Shown here: positions 37,901 through 51,000 of the stretch, one piece after another
How the letters are laid out: each line of letters begins with the position of its first letter
Numbering within the stretch: position 1 is the stretch's first letter
NCBI GenBank assembly: GCA_022818135.1
Contig: JAFMSR010000008.1
Span: 34,775,712 to 34,839,711, forward strand
Source of the DNA: Saxidomus purpurata
Lineage: Eukaryota; Mollusca; Bivalvia; Venerida; Veneridae
Reading direction: 5' to 3'
DNA length: 64,000 nt
The notes under the pieces: model-generated
What the model was told of the DNA's origin: nothing
The model's database searches: none
The model's input: only the letters and a program-made list of their open reading frames with translations
Made by a program: the position numbers and the translations under genes

Positions 37901-38454
37901 CTAAACCATGCACTAAATCTGTAATACTGTGTAAATGAGACTATTTACAACATGAATATTAGTTATCATATCCACTAGTTTAGTTTATCATCCTATTAAC
38001 TTGGTTATCTCATATACTGGACAGGTAGTCATCAGTATTAAAAATATTTGGGACTATTTAAAACCTTCACAAATATCAAAATTACAAAACATTTAACCCT
38101 GTAAAAAACTGGATAGGTCAGCTTCATTAACCACATGTCTAACATTACAGTATTATCAGGAATGACTGCAACTCTGTCGGATTCAAATCCCTGCTGTTTC
38201 CAATACATATCATTCAGGGGGGCTCTACATCAAGAAACATTGCCACAAACTTTGTTAAAAGCTTTTCTCCTATGAAACTGTCGTCAGTATTTTAGTGAAT
38301 TATTAAAAAAAAACCTCCTGTCATGTCATTTTCTGTCTTTGATACTTGACACTGACAGATAATAGCCAATAAATTATTTTTCTCAAAACAAAACTAAAAC
38401 TGCCACCATAGGTGCCTTATAATACCCCTCTTCCCTAACATATTTATATACTAT

Positions 38455-38770
38455 ATAGCATACCCTAAAACTAAGGGCAATAACTCTAACAGTATTTGCG
38501 ACATTAACAAAATGTTCACTTCATACACATCTGCACATAATGTTTAGTTACTGTGCCAAGCCAGAAAACTTCTGATGCAAAACTGTAAGAGGAGCTGCAC
38601 CCACAAGACTGTGTTTACTATATAGCATAATCTGGTAAAAATAACTAAGGGCAATAACTCTGGCAGTATTTGTGACATAGACAAATCTTTGCTTCATGCA
38701 CATCTTGTGTATTAAGTGTGTCAAGCTAGAAAGCTATGAGAGGAGTTGCATCCATAAGATTGTGTCTACA
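38455..38770 (+). repeat. Two-copy direct repeat, about 165 bp
   Basis: tatatagcata, taagggcaataactct and ggagctgcaccca-type blocks recur at 38455 and 38618 with about 15 percent change; ends not defined. Confidence 0.65.
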
Positions 38771-41700
38771 GACAGGCACACAAGCTCATTCCATCAGGGG
38801 AATAACTTTGTTTAAATGTTGCTTTGGAATTTCTTAAATAACAAAATGTTAATATCCTCAACATCTTAAAGAGGAATAAGGCATTCTGAAAACATACTTC
38901 ATTAAAACACTTGCATTGTCTAGAAGTGTAGCATTTTACAAAAGAAACCATTACCTACAAGTTATAGACTGACTTTCCTCCTGTAACTACCTATCTATGC
39001 AATCCATACATTTCTAAATGAATATACAAAACCAGTAACTTTTCATAATTTATCTATTGTAAAATGTCTACTCCCCTTTCAAGTGTTACAGAACAGGAGT
39101 GCCATGAGAAAGTTTACACGGAGTCAATGACTTAGAAGTTTAGCGAGACCAGAAATAAAAACAGATACTTCTAACCTGGATGTTCAAATGTGTAAAGCGG
39201 AAGTTAAAAGAGTAAAACGCTCTTTCTAATATAGTAATGGATTGTTGCCATGGTAACCTTCAACATCTCGAGGGTAAGCAGAGTGACTGTATGGTGTGGC
39301 TAATTATTCCAAAGCACTATTGAATGTGTGACGAAGGAAATATTGTGGTAATCACTGCTTTCTTAAAATCAAAATGATGCCGATGATGCGATAACCTCGC
39401 CCCTTTGTTGATGTTGGGGTATTTATAACAAAAGAATCAATTCAAACCTTTTCCACGTGCATTTATTTGTCGTAGGTAAAGTCCAATTTTGACTGGTATA
39501 GAAACTTTTTGATTGACAACTGGCGTCATGTTAATTGCCTAAACCAAAATGGATGCAATAACTGAACTGGTGTTCATTGTTTCTGAATGTAGGAGGGGAG
39601 GGCTATGGTGACATAAATTATTTGATAAAGCATAGTGAGGCGGGAATTCCATTTTTCAATGTTTGAGCAAACATTATCCTTGACATTTCTGTAACACAAG
39701 AGAGACAAGCAGAAATCTTTTAATTATATGCTTAACTCTTAAGATATATAAACCCTTTGTAAATATCTATATTTTATCATTTATTATATTTACCACCTAA
39801 ATCACTTAACAACAAATAAAAACTTTCAAGCTTAACAACAAGTGTTATATAGTCTGTTTTCAAAGTCATTTCAAATCTTCAGTGAATGCGGACAACCTGA
39901 TGCAACACCATTTGTAGTTAGATATATAATTATTAACAGATAGAACAGTATTGCATGGCGCCAACAAAGATACACATTAAACATGCAAACACTAGTTTTT
40001 GTTTCAACAATCAACATAATAGGAACAGGTGTAAAAGTTAACAATTCTTGTAAAATAGATCACAGGCTATTATACTGATTAAAGTAGGTTGTCCATTTAA
40101 TTCTTCAAAAACAAAACAGGGTGTTCACAATTCTGGAAAGGTGTACGTACACCTACAAACAGTAAACGTCCACTTGTATTTAAACTATAAAATGACTACA
40201 TGTATTATGTTAGTCACCCTATAAAGCCTTGAAGAAAGTTGGTTCCCCTACCTTAAAGCCAAGCTCAAAAGACAAAGCGTTGCCAGCAACCATGCAAAAA
40301 GTTATATTAGTTAGGAAAAACCATCAATTTGTTAAATATCAGTATTAAGTTACTGCATGTCTCAAATTTAATTGTACTGGACATGGAGAACTAGAACCAC
40401 TTACTTTAGTCGAGTTAGAACAAAGTCAAATGATATTTATGTCCAAACACACGTTAATATACGAGTCTCTGAGAAGTATATACAACATAAAAACAAACAT
40501 TTACACAAAACCAAAACAAGAAGACCATTTCAAAAAAAGAGATAAAAGATGTCAGTCTGTGAAACTCCTGTCATTCTCCAGCACTCTGCTATATTTATGT
40601 TTGTAAATAGTAACAATGATGTACTGAATGACAAACATACAAGCTCTATTATACAGCTGAACTTGAATTCTTCAGCAGCCATTACTAATACAAAGTTGTT
40701 GTAGGGGCTTAACACCGTTCCAACCATGTTCTTGTTCATTTTAACGGGCACACAGTTTACCTATGACCCTCAATCTATGAGAGGTTACATTGACTATAAG
40801 TCAGCGACTCTAACAATTTTACCTTGAGGTGGACTTGTTAACGTAACCCAATTGACCATTTCTACATTTAACCTATTTGTGCCTAGCATCTACTAAAATA
40901 TAAACCTTTTCAAACAGCTTCATTCTGAAGCAGACGACAAATGCAAAGGCACTTGATCATCAGGATTTAAGCTGTTAGCATTTTGGATCACAATTCTGCA
41001 AAACACCCCTTTTTAAAGAAATTGACTTATCCGAATTGGAAATTAAAAGATCATGTTGTATAAATCTAGGTATAAATGGGTTAATACACCTGTATTATGC
41101 AGCCACCAACTTTTAGCTGCTTAAGACATGAAATGGATGAATATTGGTAAAGAGAAGTTACTTATATTCCCAGATATATCTGTTATGGTCCGACATATAT
41201 CCGGATTCTGTAGACCTTTCTATACATGGGAATCTTACTTAGTTCAAACAAATGAAACCTACACAGAAAACACAAAGCAGTAACACAGAATGGGGCTAAA
41301 ATTTGAACATACACAAAGCAATATCCCATAGCAGCAACAACTGATTGTAGTTGTACTGATCTCCAATGGTTGCATAAACCTTTATCATGTTAAAACAATG
41401 AATTTAGTCCAGTCTGAACAAGGGCATTTAACGCTAAACCACTGCGTAAAACCATCACTATTATTTACAGAGATTTAGACAAAAGCCATGGATCAATCAT
41501 GATTCAAGTACAGAAAAACAAACTGATCTGTTTATATTTTAGCTTAGTTGAACAGGATACTGTACAAACGGTCAGTTTAACAGTTAATAATCAGCTCAAA
41601 CAGATGCTACTGCAATCAAGCTTATCAGATGTAGTAAGACCTTACTGTATTTATTTCAAGTAGGTTATGAAAGTAATATGTTTAAAGACACACTCCCTGA

Positions 41701-43168
41701 CACTGGTGTCAAATTAAATAGCTTCAAAAGCATAAATAATAAAATATTTGCATGTATTATTACTTATCCTAAAAGTGTATGCTATACATTCCAGTCATTA
41801 TCAGTAAAATAAGCATTTTAAAATATCTTGCAAAACTGTTAAACATTCAATAATATATGTAAAGTTGTTGTTGCACAATTATGGATGGATAGCGATTTAT
41901 TACAGAAGGCCTCTACGTTGCTTATTTACTAAAATGGCATTTTTCAACACGTTGTTCTTTAAAATTGTATTTATTTATCATTTTATGTTTATTGAACACA
42001 TTATTTTTGTTTTGAGAATAAAATCTGCTAGATGTAGGGAGTGCCCCTTTAACCCTTGTTATAAATATTTAACCCATGACACAGAAACAATAAATTTGCC
42101 CAGACCAACCTCTTTGTCCTCATCTCCAGCACTGTACAATTATGACAAAATTTTCTCTTTATTTTTACACAAAAAAACCATAAACACTCTAGCCCCATAA
42201 ACACTCCAGCCCCATGAAGATATTTCTCTTTTTGAAATGACTAGAATAATTTCTTTAAAGTTTCATAAAATGTTGATTTTTTTTACATTTTTAACTTTTC
42301 ACTTTTAATGCTGACCACCTTTAATTTAAACCTCAACCTCTACAGTTACAACACAAACAAGTGCAAGTTTATAAAACATTACACAGCATCTGCTAAATAA
42401 TAACATGCAAAAATATGTGTATACACAAAAGTAAAATATGAATATACCATACTATATTTACACTGTACAGAACAATAGTTAATATACTTTTTATTCTGTC
42501 TTTATTTTATTTATGTTAAAAATACATGCTTAAGATTTGTTGATTTACTGTATTTCTGTAGCTACATATTGATCAGGGTTACAAGGTGCATTAATCAAAC
42601 ATTGTACATAGAGCATCTACTGCACTTGATTTTCATGTGTAAAATTTAAAAGACTACAGACCTTATCCTGCATGTAACGTGGGGTTACAGAACTATACAA
42701 TATAGAAAAAATACAGTTTTCTATGTAGGCATGATTGTACAACAGTGTAATATACATTTACAGACACATTGTATGAATAACTGTGGACAAGTGGATGAAT
42801 AAAATAAGTATAGAATAATATCTGCTATTATGACCTCTAGACATACAAAATTATATTTTGCAAGATCTAGTCATTTCAATATAGTTTTCATACTTGTATG
42901 ATTAAAACATGGATTTACAAATGATCAAAGCACACAGAACATAATACTGTGTAATATCATACAACAACACACTGTTACAGAAGGCACACTTACTAACCCT
43001 GTGTGATATTAACCAATAACCCACACATATTCCTCTGAGAGAAAAACCTCATAGTTACATTTATCAAGATTATATTCAATACAGCTAAACCTGTGTTGAT
43101 TGTCCCATCCATTTAGTAGCCCCCTGTGTTAAGCAGTACTGAGGTATCCCAATCAGTCATTTATATAT

Positions 43169-43306
43169 TACAGTCCAACCTCCCCGAACAACACCTCCCT
43201 ACAGCAACAACCTCTCTAAAAAGACACTTATTTCTTTCCTTTTGTGTCAGTTATATAAAGAATTGACAACAAACACATTTCCATGTTGCTGAGAGGTTGC
43301 ACTGTA
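43169..43306. mobile_element. Small MITE-like element
   Basis: tacagtccaacctc and gaggttgcactgta are inverted ends 138 bp apart. Diverged copies of an acctgtgtta sequence lie on both sides, suggesting insertion into an older repeat. Confidence 0.65.
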
Positions 43307-44472
43307 CATATATATCTGTATTATGCAGTCAATCTGTTTCAGTGGGCACTTCTGATGAATTCCTTGACCCGGTGATGAAAATAGGTTTGACTCAACCTCA
43401 GTTCCTCCAGAATTTGACCAAACATCATACAGCCAAACCTGTGTTAAGGACCACCCTGTGAATAAAGGGACACATGTCAACAAAGACTGCTTCAGCTTCT
43501 TCCCTAGAGTGGTCTTTGTTCACAGATTTGACTTATATTGGTAATGGGGTGCTCCTGTATTACTAAAATACAATTTGTATTTCATACCAACCATGTTATC
43601 AGACAATACAAAGTTATATTTGTACCTTCTCCCCCAAGACACAACTGTTGTACTCATAGTCAATAAACACTCGAACACCTTCACACCCAGCCTTCATACA
43701 ACAATATAGTAACTTCTTTTTTACACACTTTCTCAGATTTGATCTGATAATAACTTTAAACACAACTATTACAACATCAAATAGCATCAATACGAAATTT
43801 CAATAATAAAACTGAACAATTTAAGACTTGAGTTTCACTTTTACTAAATTTGAGTAAGATTTTTAGACACTACCCAAATGAAAAATGTTCCATGATATAC
43901 AACTGGAGATTAATTACTAAATGGACACATGAAACATCCCTGGACGAATAAAAGAGATCTTTGTACAGAATATCTTGTCTACAACAAATGATGTCTGAAT
44001 GTTTATGATACATATGAAAGTGAAACAAGATGGTCATGGTAACAAGATGTCACTCACCAGAGTCTACAGGAAATGAAGGTTTAAGAAATTGAAGACATTT
44101 TTTGCTAATTAAATGCCAGAAAGTGACATTTCTTCTGTGAAAATTATGAAATATTCCATAAAAATAAAAATCCTTGAGTTCCCACACAGTTAAAAGACAG
44201 ACATCCAACCATCTTGAAATCTAACCAAGAGCACTTTGTGCCCCGGAGAGTGAATGAGGGATTTTCAGCTATAAAGTTACAAATGATAAACAAGGGCATA
44301 TGAAATGGTATAAAGTCAATCAGCTGATAGTTGCATCTAAAACCTGTATGTGTATCTAAAACTCTATAACTGATCAATACAGAAAGTGGGATACAGTCAA
44401 TGGAGCAAGATTAAAGAATGTTCTATATGAAACAATAACCTGGAAAACTAACCTTGAGCTATAAGAACCTAC

Positions 44473-44659
44473 TACAGTTAACTCCGTATATAACAACTCG
44501 GGATATAGCGAAATTCCAGATATATAACAAATTGTCTGGACCCAATGTTTTTCCTTCTTTATAAAATATGAAAATGCTATATAGATATAACATACTCCGG
44601 ATATAAAGAAACAAATTTAAAAGGTCCCATGGGGTTCGTGATACACAGAGTTTACTGTA
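44473..44659. mobile_element. Small MITE-like element
   Basis: Left tacagttaactccgtatata and right atacacagagtttactgta are inverted with a few mismatches. The interior repeats the gatataacaa motif. Confidence 0.7.
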
Positions 44660-45364
44660 TCTCTGTAACTACAGCTATAACTATAAAATATTCCTACTTG
44701 ACAAAATACATTACAAATAAATTCAATATAATAAAATTTTCGTTGCATGTGAACAAACATACACATAAAAATACAAAAGAAATCACAGTACAGTGTATGT
44801 AATACTTATTCAGACACATATTCTCTTCCTACACCAAATAATCAATGTAATACATATATAATATATACATGAGTTCTATATATACAATCACTCTTTATTT
44901 CTCAATGTACATTTCATGTACAGTATATTTCATCTACAGTATCAATGCATATTAGTTTTTTCGTCAAATTTAACATCTGAGTTTTTCTACAAAGAATAAT
45001 AATAACAACAAATAAACAAATTCACAGTCAAACAGTGTCAACAAGTTGAGCCCTACACCTTTTTCTTGCGTTATTACACAAGAAACTATACTGTGTCTTA
45101 TTAAAGTGCAACTGCACTAAACAACATTATGAAATATTTTCTAACAATGATTTCTGCCCACTGAAATGGAAGTGTATATGATGTGGTACAGATCTCACTT
45201 CAACAATATGTTTATCTGTTCCACAAAAAATGGATGTTATATTTCAGCAATGCATAAATGATAGATAGATTTAGATGATTCAACCTGAGTGTATGTAAGC
45301 TTTCCAAACTCTGTCAGATATAGGCATTGATATTTAACACAAAAAAGATTGAAAACTTCTAGTA

Positions 45365-45762
45365 TCTGTTACACTGCTGCATTCTGTAGTGATTGTTACA
45401 CTGCTGTGTTCTGTATACATACTGTTACACTGCTATGTTCTATATACAGACTGTTCTGAACATACAGTTACACTGCTATGTTCTGTATACATACTGTTAC
45501 ACTGCTGTGTTTTGTATACAAACTGTTACACTGCTGTGTTCTGTATACAGACTGTTACACCGCTGCATTCTGTACATACAGTAACACTGCTGTGTTCTGT
45601 ATACATACAGTTACACTGCTGTGTTCTGTATACAGACTGTTACACTGCTGCATTCTGTACATACAGTTACACTGCTGTGTTCTATATATAGACTGTTACA
45701 CTGCTGCGTTCTGTATACAGACTGTTGCACTGTTGTGTTCTGTATAGACTGTTACACTGCTC
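45365..45762 (+). repeat. Minisatellite, units of about 28-31 bp
   Basis: About 14 units of ttacactgctgtgttctgta with an alternating tacatac or tacagac tail, giving spurious Cys/Tyr-rich frames in all three phases. Confidence 0.92.
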
Positions 45763-48049
45763 AGGTTGTTTTTTTCTAAGCCAAAGATTGGTTCACACAA
45801 TATTTAGTCTTGTATAAAACAATATATAAAAGCAACAGATCTGTAAAAATGCATTCCTGTAACCCAACTACCAAATAAAATTCTACAATATTTCTATACA
45901 TGTTTATTGATGAGAAAATGTATTGTTAACTACAAACTAAGAAGTACAATATAACCGTAACTTCAGCAGTTGTCATATTGCTGTAAACAATTTTGATTCA
46001 GCTCTTTTGATAGATGGAAATATTTCAAACTTAATAAACACAAGAAAACTGTGTGTTTAGTTAACATTATAAACTAAACCCATTCAAACAACAGGTTATA
46101 TTCAAATACAACATCGCTGTCTTCAAAATGTCTATTCAAAAACAGAAATACTAAAATGTATGTTGGGAGAACGTAAAACAATCTACAGTCAAGTAATTAA
46201 TTACAATAAAAAATAAATCCAGATTATGTAAATATACATTTAAAACGCTAAAAGCAACTAGTCAAGCTTTATTGAACACTAAAAATTCTGTGTTATGCAT
46301 ATATACATGTATATAAATATCAATATATTCACAATGACAAAGTGATACAAAGTTAAAATCTTAAAACAGTTTAAGTTCTGACTATAGACAAAAATTATCA
46401 CAATTCAGTTTACTTACTGTAAATTAGATAATATTTGCGATGATTTGATTATTGCTATTTTCGCGAATTTCCCACTTTGCTAATTTGAAAATCTCACGAA
46501 AGGTTCATTTCACATAGGGTTTCAATAAGAGACTTCTCCTTTCACAAATTAAAAATTTTCCAATTAAGTCTGTTAACAAATCAGGAATTTTTTGTCTCGT
46601 AAAAATTACCTAATTTACAGTTCATGTACGAGGTGTATACCTCATTTATTTACAAACACTCTGTTCCACTGAAGCCAGAAGCCAGTCACACATAAAATAC
46701 ACTTTGCTCCATGCAGTTGAAGCTTTGTTCCTCACTATAAAGGATGTTTTAAAATAGAAGTGCTTTCAGAAAGCATTTGTCAATTTAATTCAATTTAAAT
46801 TTAATTTCAGTAAAAGCTTAAATGACTTGGCTCCATTATGAAAATATGTGTAACTGACTTACTGGATCAAAGTGACACAATGTGATAGTCTTATACAAAC
46901 TACATTAAATCAAAAATGAGAAATATATACACATGTACAAGCTGGCCTTCATGGTCCTAAACATAGCACCTGAGACAACTATTTACCTTCATTATTATAC
47001 AGTCTTCTTCCAATTTCATGTCATTATAAATAAATAAAAAAGGCCCCTTAAAAATTTGAGGAGAACAGAGGGTAGTGATCACCATATATATACACAGAAT
47101 AGTGTTCTACTCCTGCCCCTAAAACACCTTCACTGGGATATCACATTTCCAGAGATAAGATATATGTCATTTTAATTCATGGTCGAGTCAACCAAGGAAC
47201 TCTAGACACTGGCTGTAAAGTAGAAAGAAGATTCTTTACATATACATCTTGCTAATTGTCTCACATCCAAACAGTTATATTTTGTTGATGCACCTATCTC
47301 TTGCTAGAGGGTCATGCAAGGACTATTCCAAAGAACTGGATTTAATAGAAATTTCTCTACAGACAAATGGGATATCAGCCATGTAACATAACAGTATTTC
47401 TTTAACAATCTCTGCAGATTTTTCCATAAGAATCATTCCTCAGAAACTTCCTAAAAGTCTGATTGATGGTTTCAAAATTTCTTGTTATATATCATGTGGC
47501 TATTTTTTTGAAGATGGTCACATTTATCCTAATCACATATGTATTCCCATACTTTTAGATCATTATTAACACTAAAAACTCCTAAACAGACCAATCTACA
47601 TTGTATTTCTTTCTTCAGCACAGACAGTGTCTTCTGCTCCGAGAATCCATCTCTTCAAGTTGCTATAATCGTTCTGACAATACTGCTGGTCACAATCTTT
47701 TTGTTTCTTCCTATCTCTTGTTTTACTAAAAACTATGTGTGATTCCTACCGATCCGGACTTCTGTATTTTAACGGCACACTAAATACACCTAACTGTACC
47801 TCTGTGTAACTGAAATAAAACAAGCTTACTGTTCACTGACATCAACACATTTTCAAGAAATACAGATATGTTCTTTAATAAGGCCAAAAAAATGTGTGTT
47901 TAACATCTAGGTGTGTAACTTCAAATGCTAATTCATATCTATGTAAAGTTTCAAGAAGATCACTTGAATATCTTTGATATATCTGCTGGATGAGTGGACA
48001 TACTTGCAGGGGTTTATACCCTGTAAATATTGTTTGATCTTTCCTGGCC

Positions 48050-48089
48050 TCATAAAGAATCAATTTTAACTCCACAATACCAAAATGAA
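48050..48089 (-). CDS. N4BP2: Candidate terminal coding exon of the N4BP2-like gene
   Basis: Inferred. A strong acceptor (atttttatttcag) lies 146 bp after the previous donor and in the required phase. It adds NSFWYCGVKIDSL and then TGA. Smr domains end in a short strand with Gly and alternating hydrophobic residues, which this fits only loosely. No better candidate was seen down to 36 kb. Confidence 0.45.
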
Positions 48090-51000
48090 CTGAAATAAAA
48101 ATCATAATACCCAAATTGTACATAAACCCTTACCTGCAAAATTAATGTCTTCTGGGCGTGTAAGGACAAACAATTATAGCAAATCTGTATCCTTTGTCCA
48201 GAAAGTGTTTGGGGCATAAAACAGTATGTACTTACTTGTATTTGTTGGTTTTTAAGTACCCAATGATTGAAGGTCTAAGCTTCGCCACACCTCCTCTACT
48301 GTGACTGCCTCGACCAGTGATAACTGTCAGCTTTTTGCAACGTTCTGAAATAAACGTAACAATAAGTGTTGAATCTTGTGACAGTAAGTTTAGTCAGTTA
48401 TTCACTTGGATTACAAACCAGAATTATCATGCTCTTAGTTTTTTGCTTTCTGGCAGTCCATAGCTTCTTGCCAGCCACAGCCATGAAATTTTCTTGATAG
48501 TAAAAATTGGGGTATTTAGGTAGATGACAGAAAGAAACAAAATATTCATGACTAAAATTGCTTCAATTAATTACAAATAAAACATTGAGGTTTGACAGGC
48601 TGTTTTAAGGAGTTCAAAAACATATATTTAACAAGAGCTGTCCCTCACAAGTGACGAATGCCCCCGAAAGAGGTGCCTCACAGTCTGTGTCCTCTCCATG
48701 TGCTCAATAAATGTGCTATGTAATTTTAAAATCCTTCCATGCATGACAGAGTAACCAGGCCATCCTTAAAAAATTGTTTGTTTGCCCTAACGCGACCGAC
48801 TGATGAAAATCCTCCCGACTGACGTTTTTTTTGGATCTGAAAGCCAAAAAAAAATTTTTCTGCCGTCGAGAAAAACCGTTCCGTTTTTTGTCATTTTCCA
48901 TCTTTCCGGTATTTCTTTTCTGTAGTTCTTTCGTAAGTAATACCAATCAGTTATCCTCGACTATGCTTGACAGAACGTGCAGGGGTGTGGAAATCCTTTA
49001 TTTTTTCACTTTTCCGCGGACGAGTGAGATGTACAAATTCACTTGTCCGAGGTCAAAATTCACCTGTCCAGATTTCACATTAAAACCAAATTATGTGAAA
49101 CAAACAAGAACCAGGTTAAGATTTTTATTTTATATGCTAATCAGTACATGTCTAGAGGATTCTGCAAAGCTCGGACTTCCGAGTGAGCTTGGGAGTGCCT
49201 GAAGTGACTTGGAGTACGGAGAAATATTACGGCACTTCGGGGAGTGTATTTGCGACATTCCGAGTGGTTTTACACGTAAATTAACGGGTTTACGGGAAAT
49301 AAAAATCAGATTTATTATATTCAGTAGAAATGTGTCCACACTGTTGTACGCATATTAATTCAAAAAGATTTGGCGACAGACGTACATTTTGTAAAGCGTG
49401 TTCAATATATTTTATCACCAAAAATAAAACTTACTCATAACATTATTTATTCCAAACTATTATTTTTATAATCCAAAATTATCAGACTATTGTCTAGAGC
49501 TACTGTTACATGTCTCGAACTGTCAAATATCTCGGTCTTTTTGATGCCACGTGCTTCTCGAAGATCAAAGAAAACTCACATGTACAATATAGCGTCGGCG
49601 ATTGTTTTTTGATCTCGTGACACCTGCAGCTTTATCTTTTATGATTGAGGAGGTTGCAGTTAAAATAAATATTACTGGAAAAACGTTGACTTTGACAGTT
49701 GCTGAAACAATAAATGACAAAAACACGAACACGCTGGAACGCCGCGTTTTGTTTTATAAAGAACAGTTAGAACTTTTTTAATGTTAATTGATAAATATTT
49801 GTTTGCATCCACAAATTGACAAACATTACTCAGTCAGTGGTGTCACATAGCTTGGATTTGCAAACAGTTTTGCGTCACCCTTTACGACAGGCCACATTTT
49901 CCACACCTACCGCTGGTGACAAATGCTAAGGGACCAATTACAGCTTACTTTAAATGGAAATAAATATTGTAAGTCAACATAAAGGTGATAAATAGTTTAG
50001 ATTCTGATAAGAAATAACTCAATTCTTTTTGAAACAATAACAAGAGCTGTCCATAAGACAGCACGCTCGACTATTGTGGGTGTTTGCTAATAAAACAAAA
50101 CTTTTATCAGTATAATAGCAAAACAAAATTCTGCTAACTATTAAGTATAAACTAGGAAAGTTGAATCATAAAAAAAGTCAAAATCTATAACTATTGATTT
50201 AATTTTTAGGAAATTAATTGTTTGATACAAAATTTACCCTGAACACTATTGCAAGGTTTGATATAACTACCATAAGTGGTTACTGTGATATGTGCATGAT
50301 AGTACCTTGCATGCAAAACTTTACCAAATTTTCAAAGTCAAACAAGGGCCATAATTTGCACTAAATGATTTCAAGAGTTATCTGCCTTGATTGTATGACA
50401 CCCCTAAAGACATGAACAAAGTTTCAAGTCAATTTCATCAGTGGTTACTGAGATATGTGCATGATAGTACCTAGCAGGCAAAACTTTAACCAAATTTTCA
50501 AAGTCAAACAAGGGCCATAATTTGTACTAAATGTTTCAAGAGTTATCTGCCTTGATTGTATGACACCCCTAAAGACATGAACAAAGTTTCAAGTCAATAT
50601 CATAAGTGGTTACTGAGATATGTGCATGATAGTACCTAGCAGGCAAAACTTTAACCAAATTTTCAAAGTCAAACAAGGGCCATAATTTGTACTAAATGTT
50701 TTCAAGAGTTATCTGCCTTGATTGTATGACACCCTTATGACACCCTAAAGACATGAACAAAGTTTCAAGTCAATATCATAAGTGGTTACTGAGATATGTG
50801 CATGATAGTACCTAGCAGGCAAAACTTTAACCAAATTTTCAAAGTCAAACAAGGGCCATAATTTGTACTAAATGTTTTCAAGAGTTATCTGCCTTGATTG
50901 TATGACACCCCTAAAGACATGAACAAAGTTTCAAGTCAATATCATAAGTGGTAACTGAGATATGTGCATGATAGTACTTAGCAGGCAAAACTTTAACCAA

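Larger units (their letters stand above)
35012..48049. other. 13-kb stretch without recognisable exon
   Basis: AT-rich, only short frames, no conserved protein segment seen. It begins with the probable 5' flank and first intron of the zinc-finger gene and ends next to the last exon of the N4BP2-like gene. A long 3' UTR on the minus strand is possible. Repeats inside are listed separately. Confidence 0.5.

Noticed and set aside
45389..45747. Cys/Tyr-rich frames open in all three plus phases
   Set aside because: Product of a minisatellite whose unit lacks stop codons; no start context or homologue.
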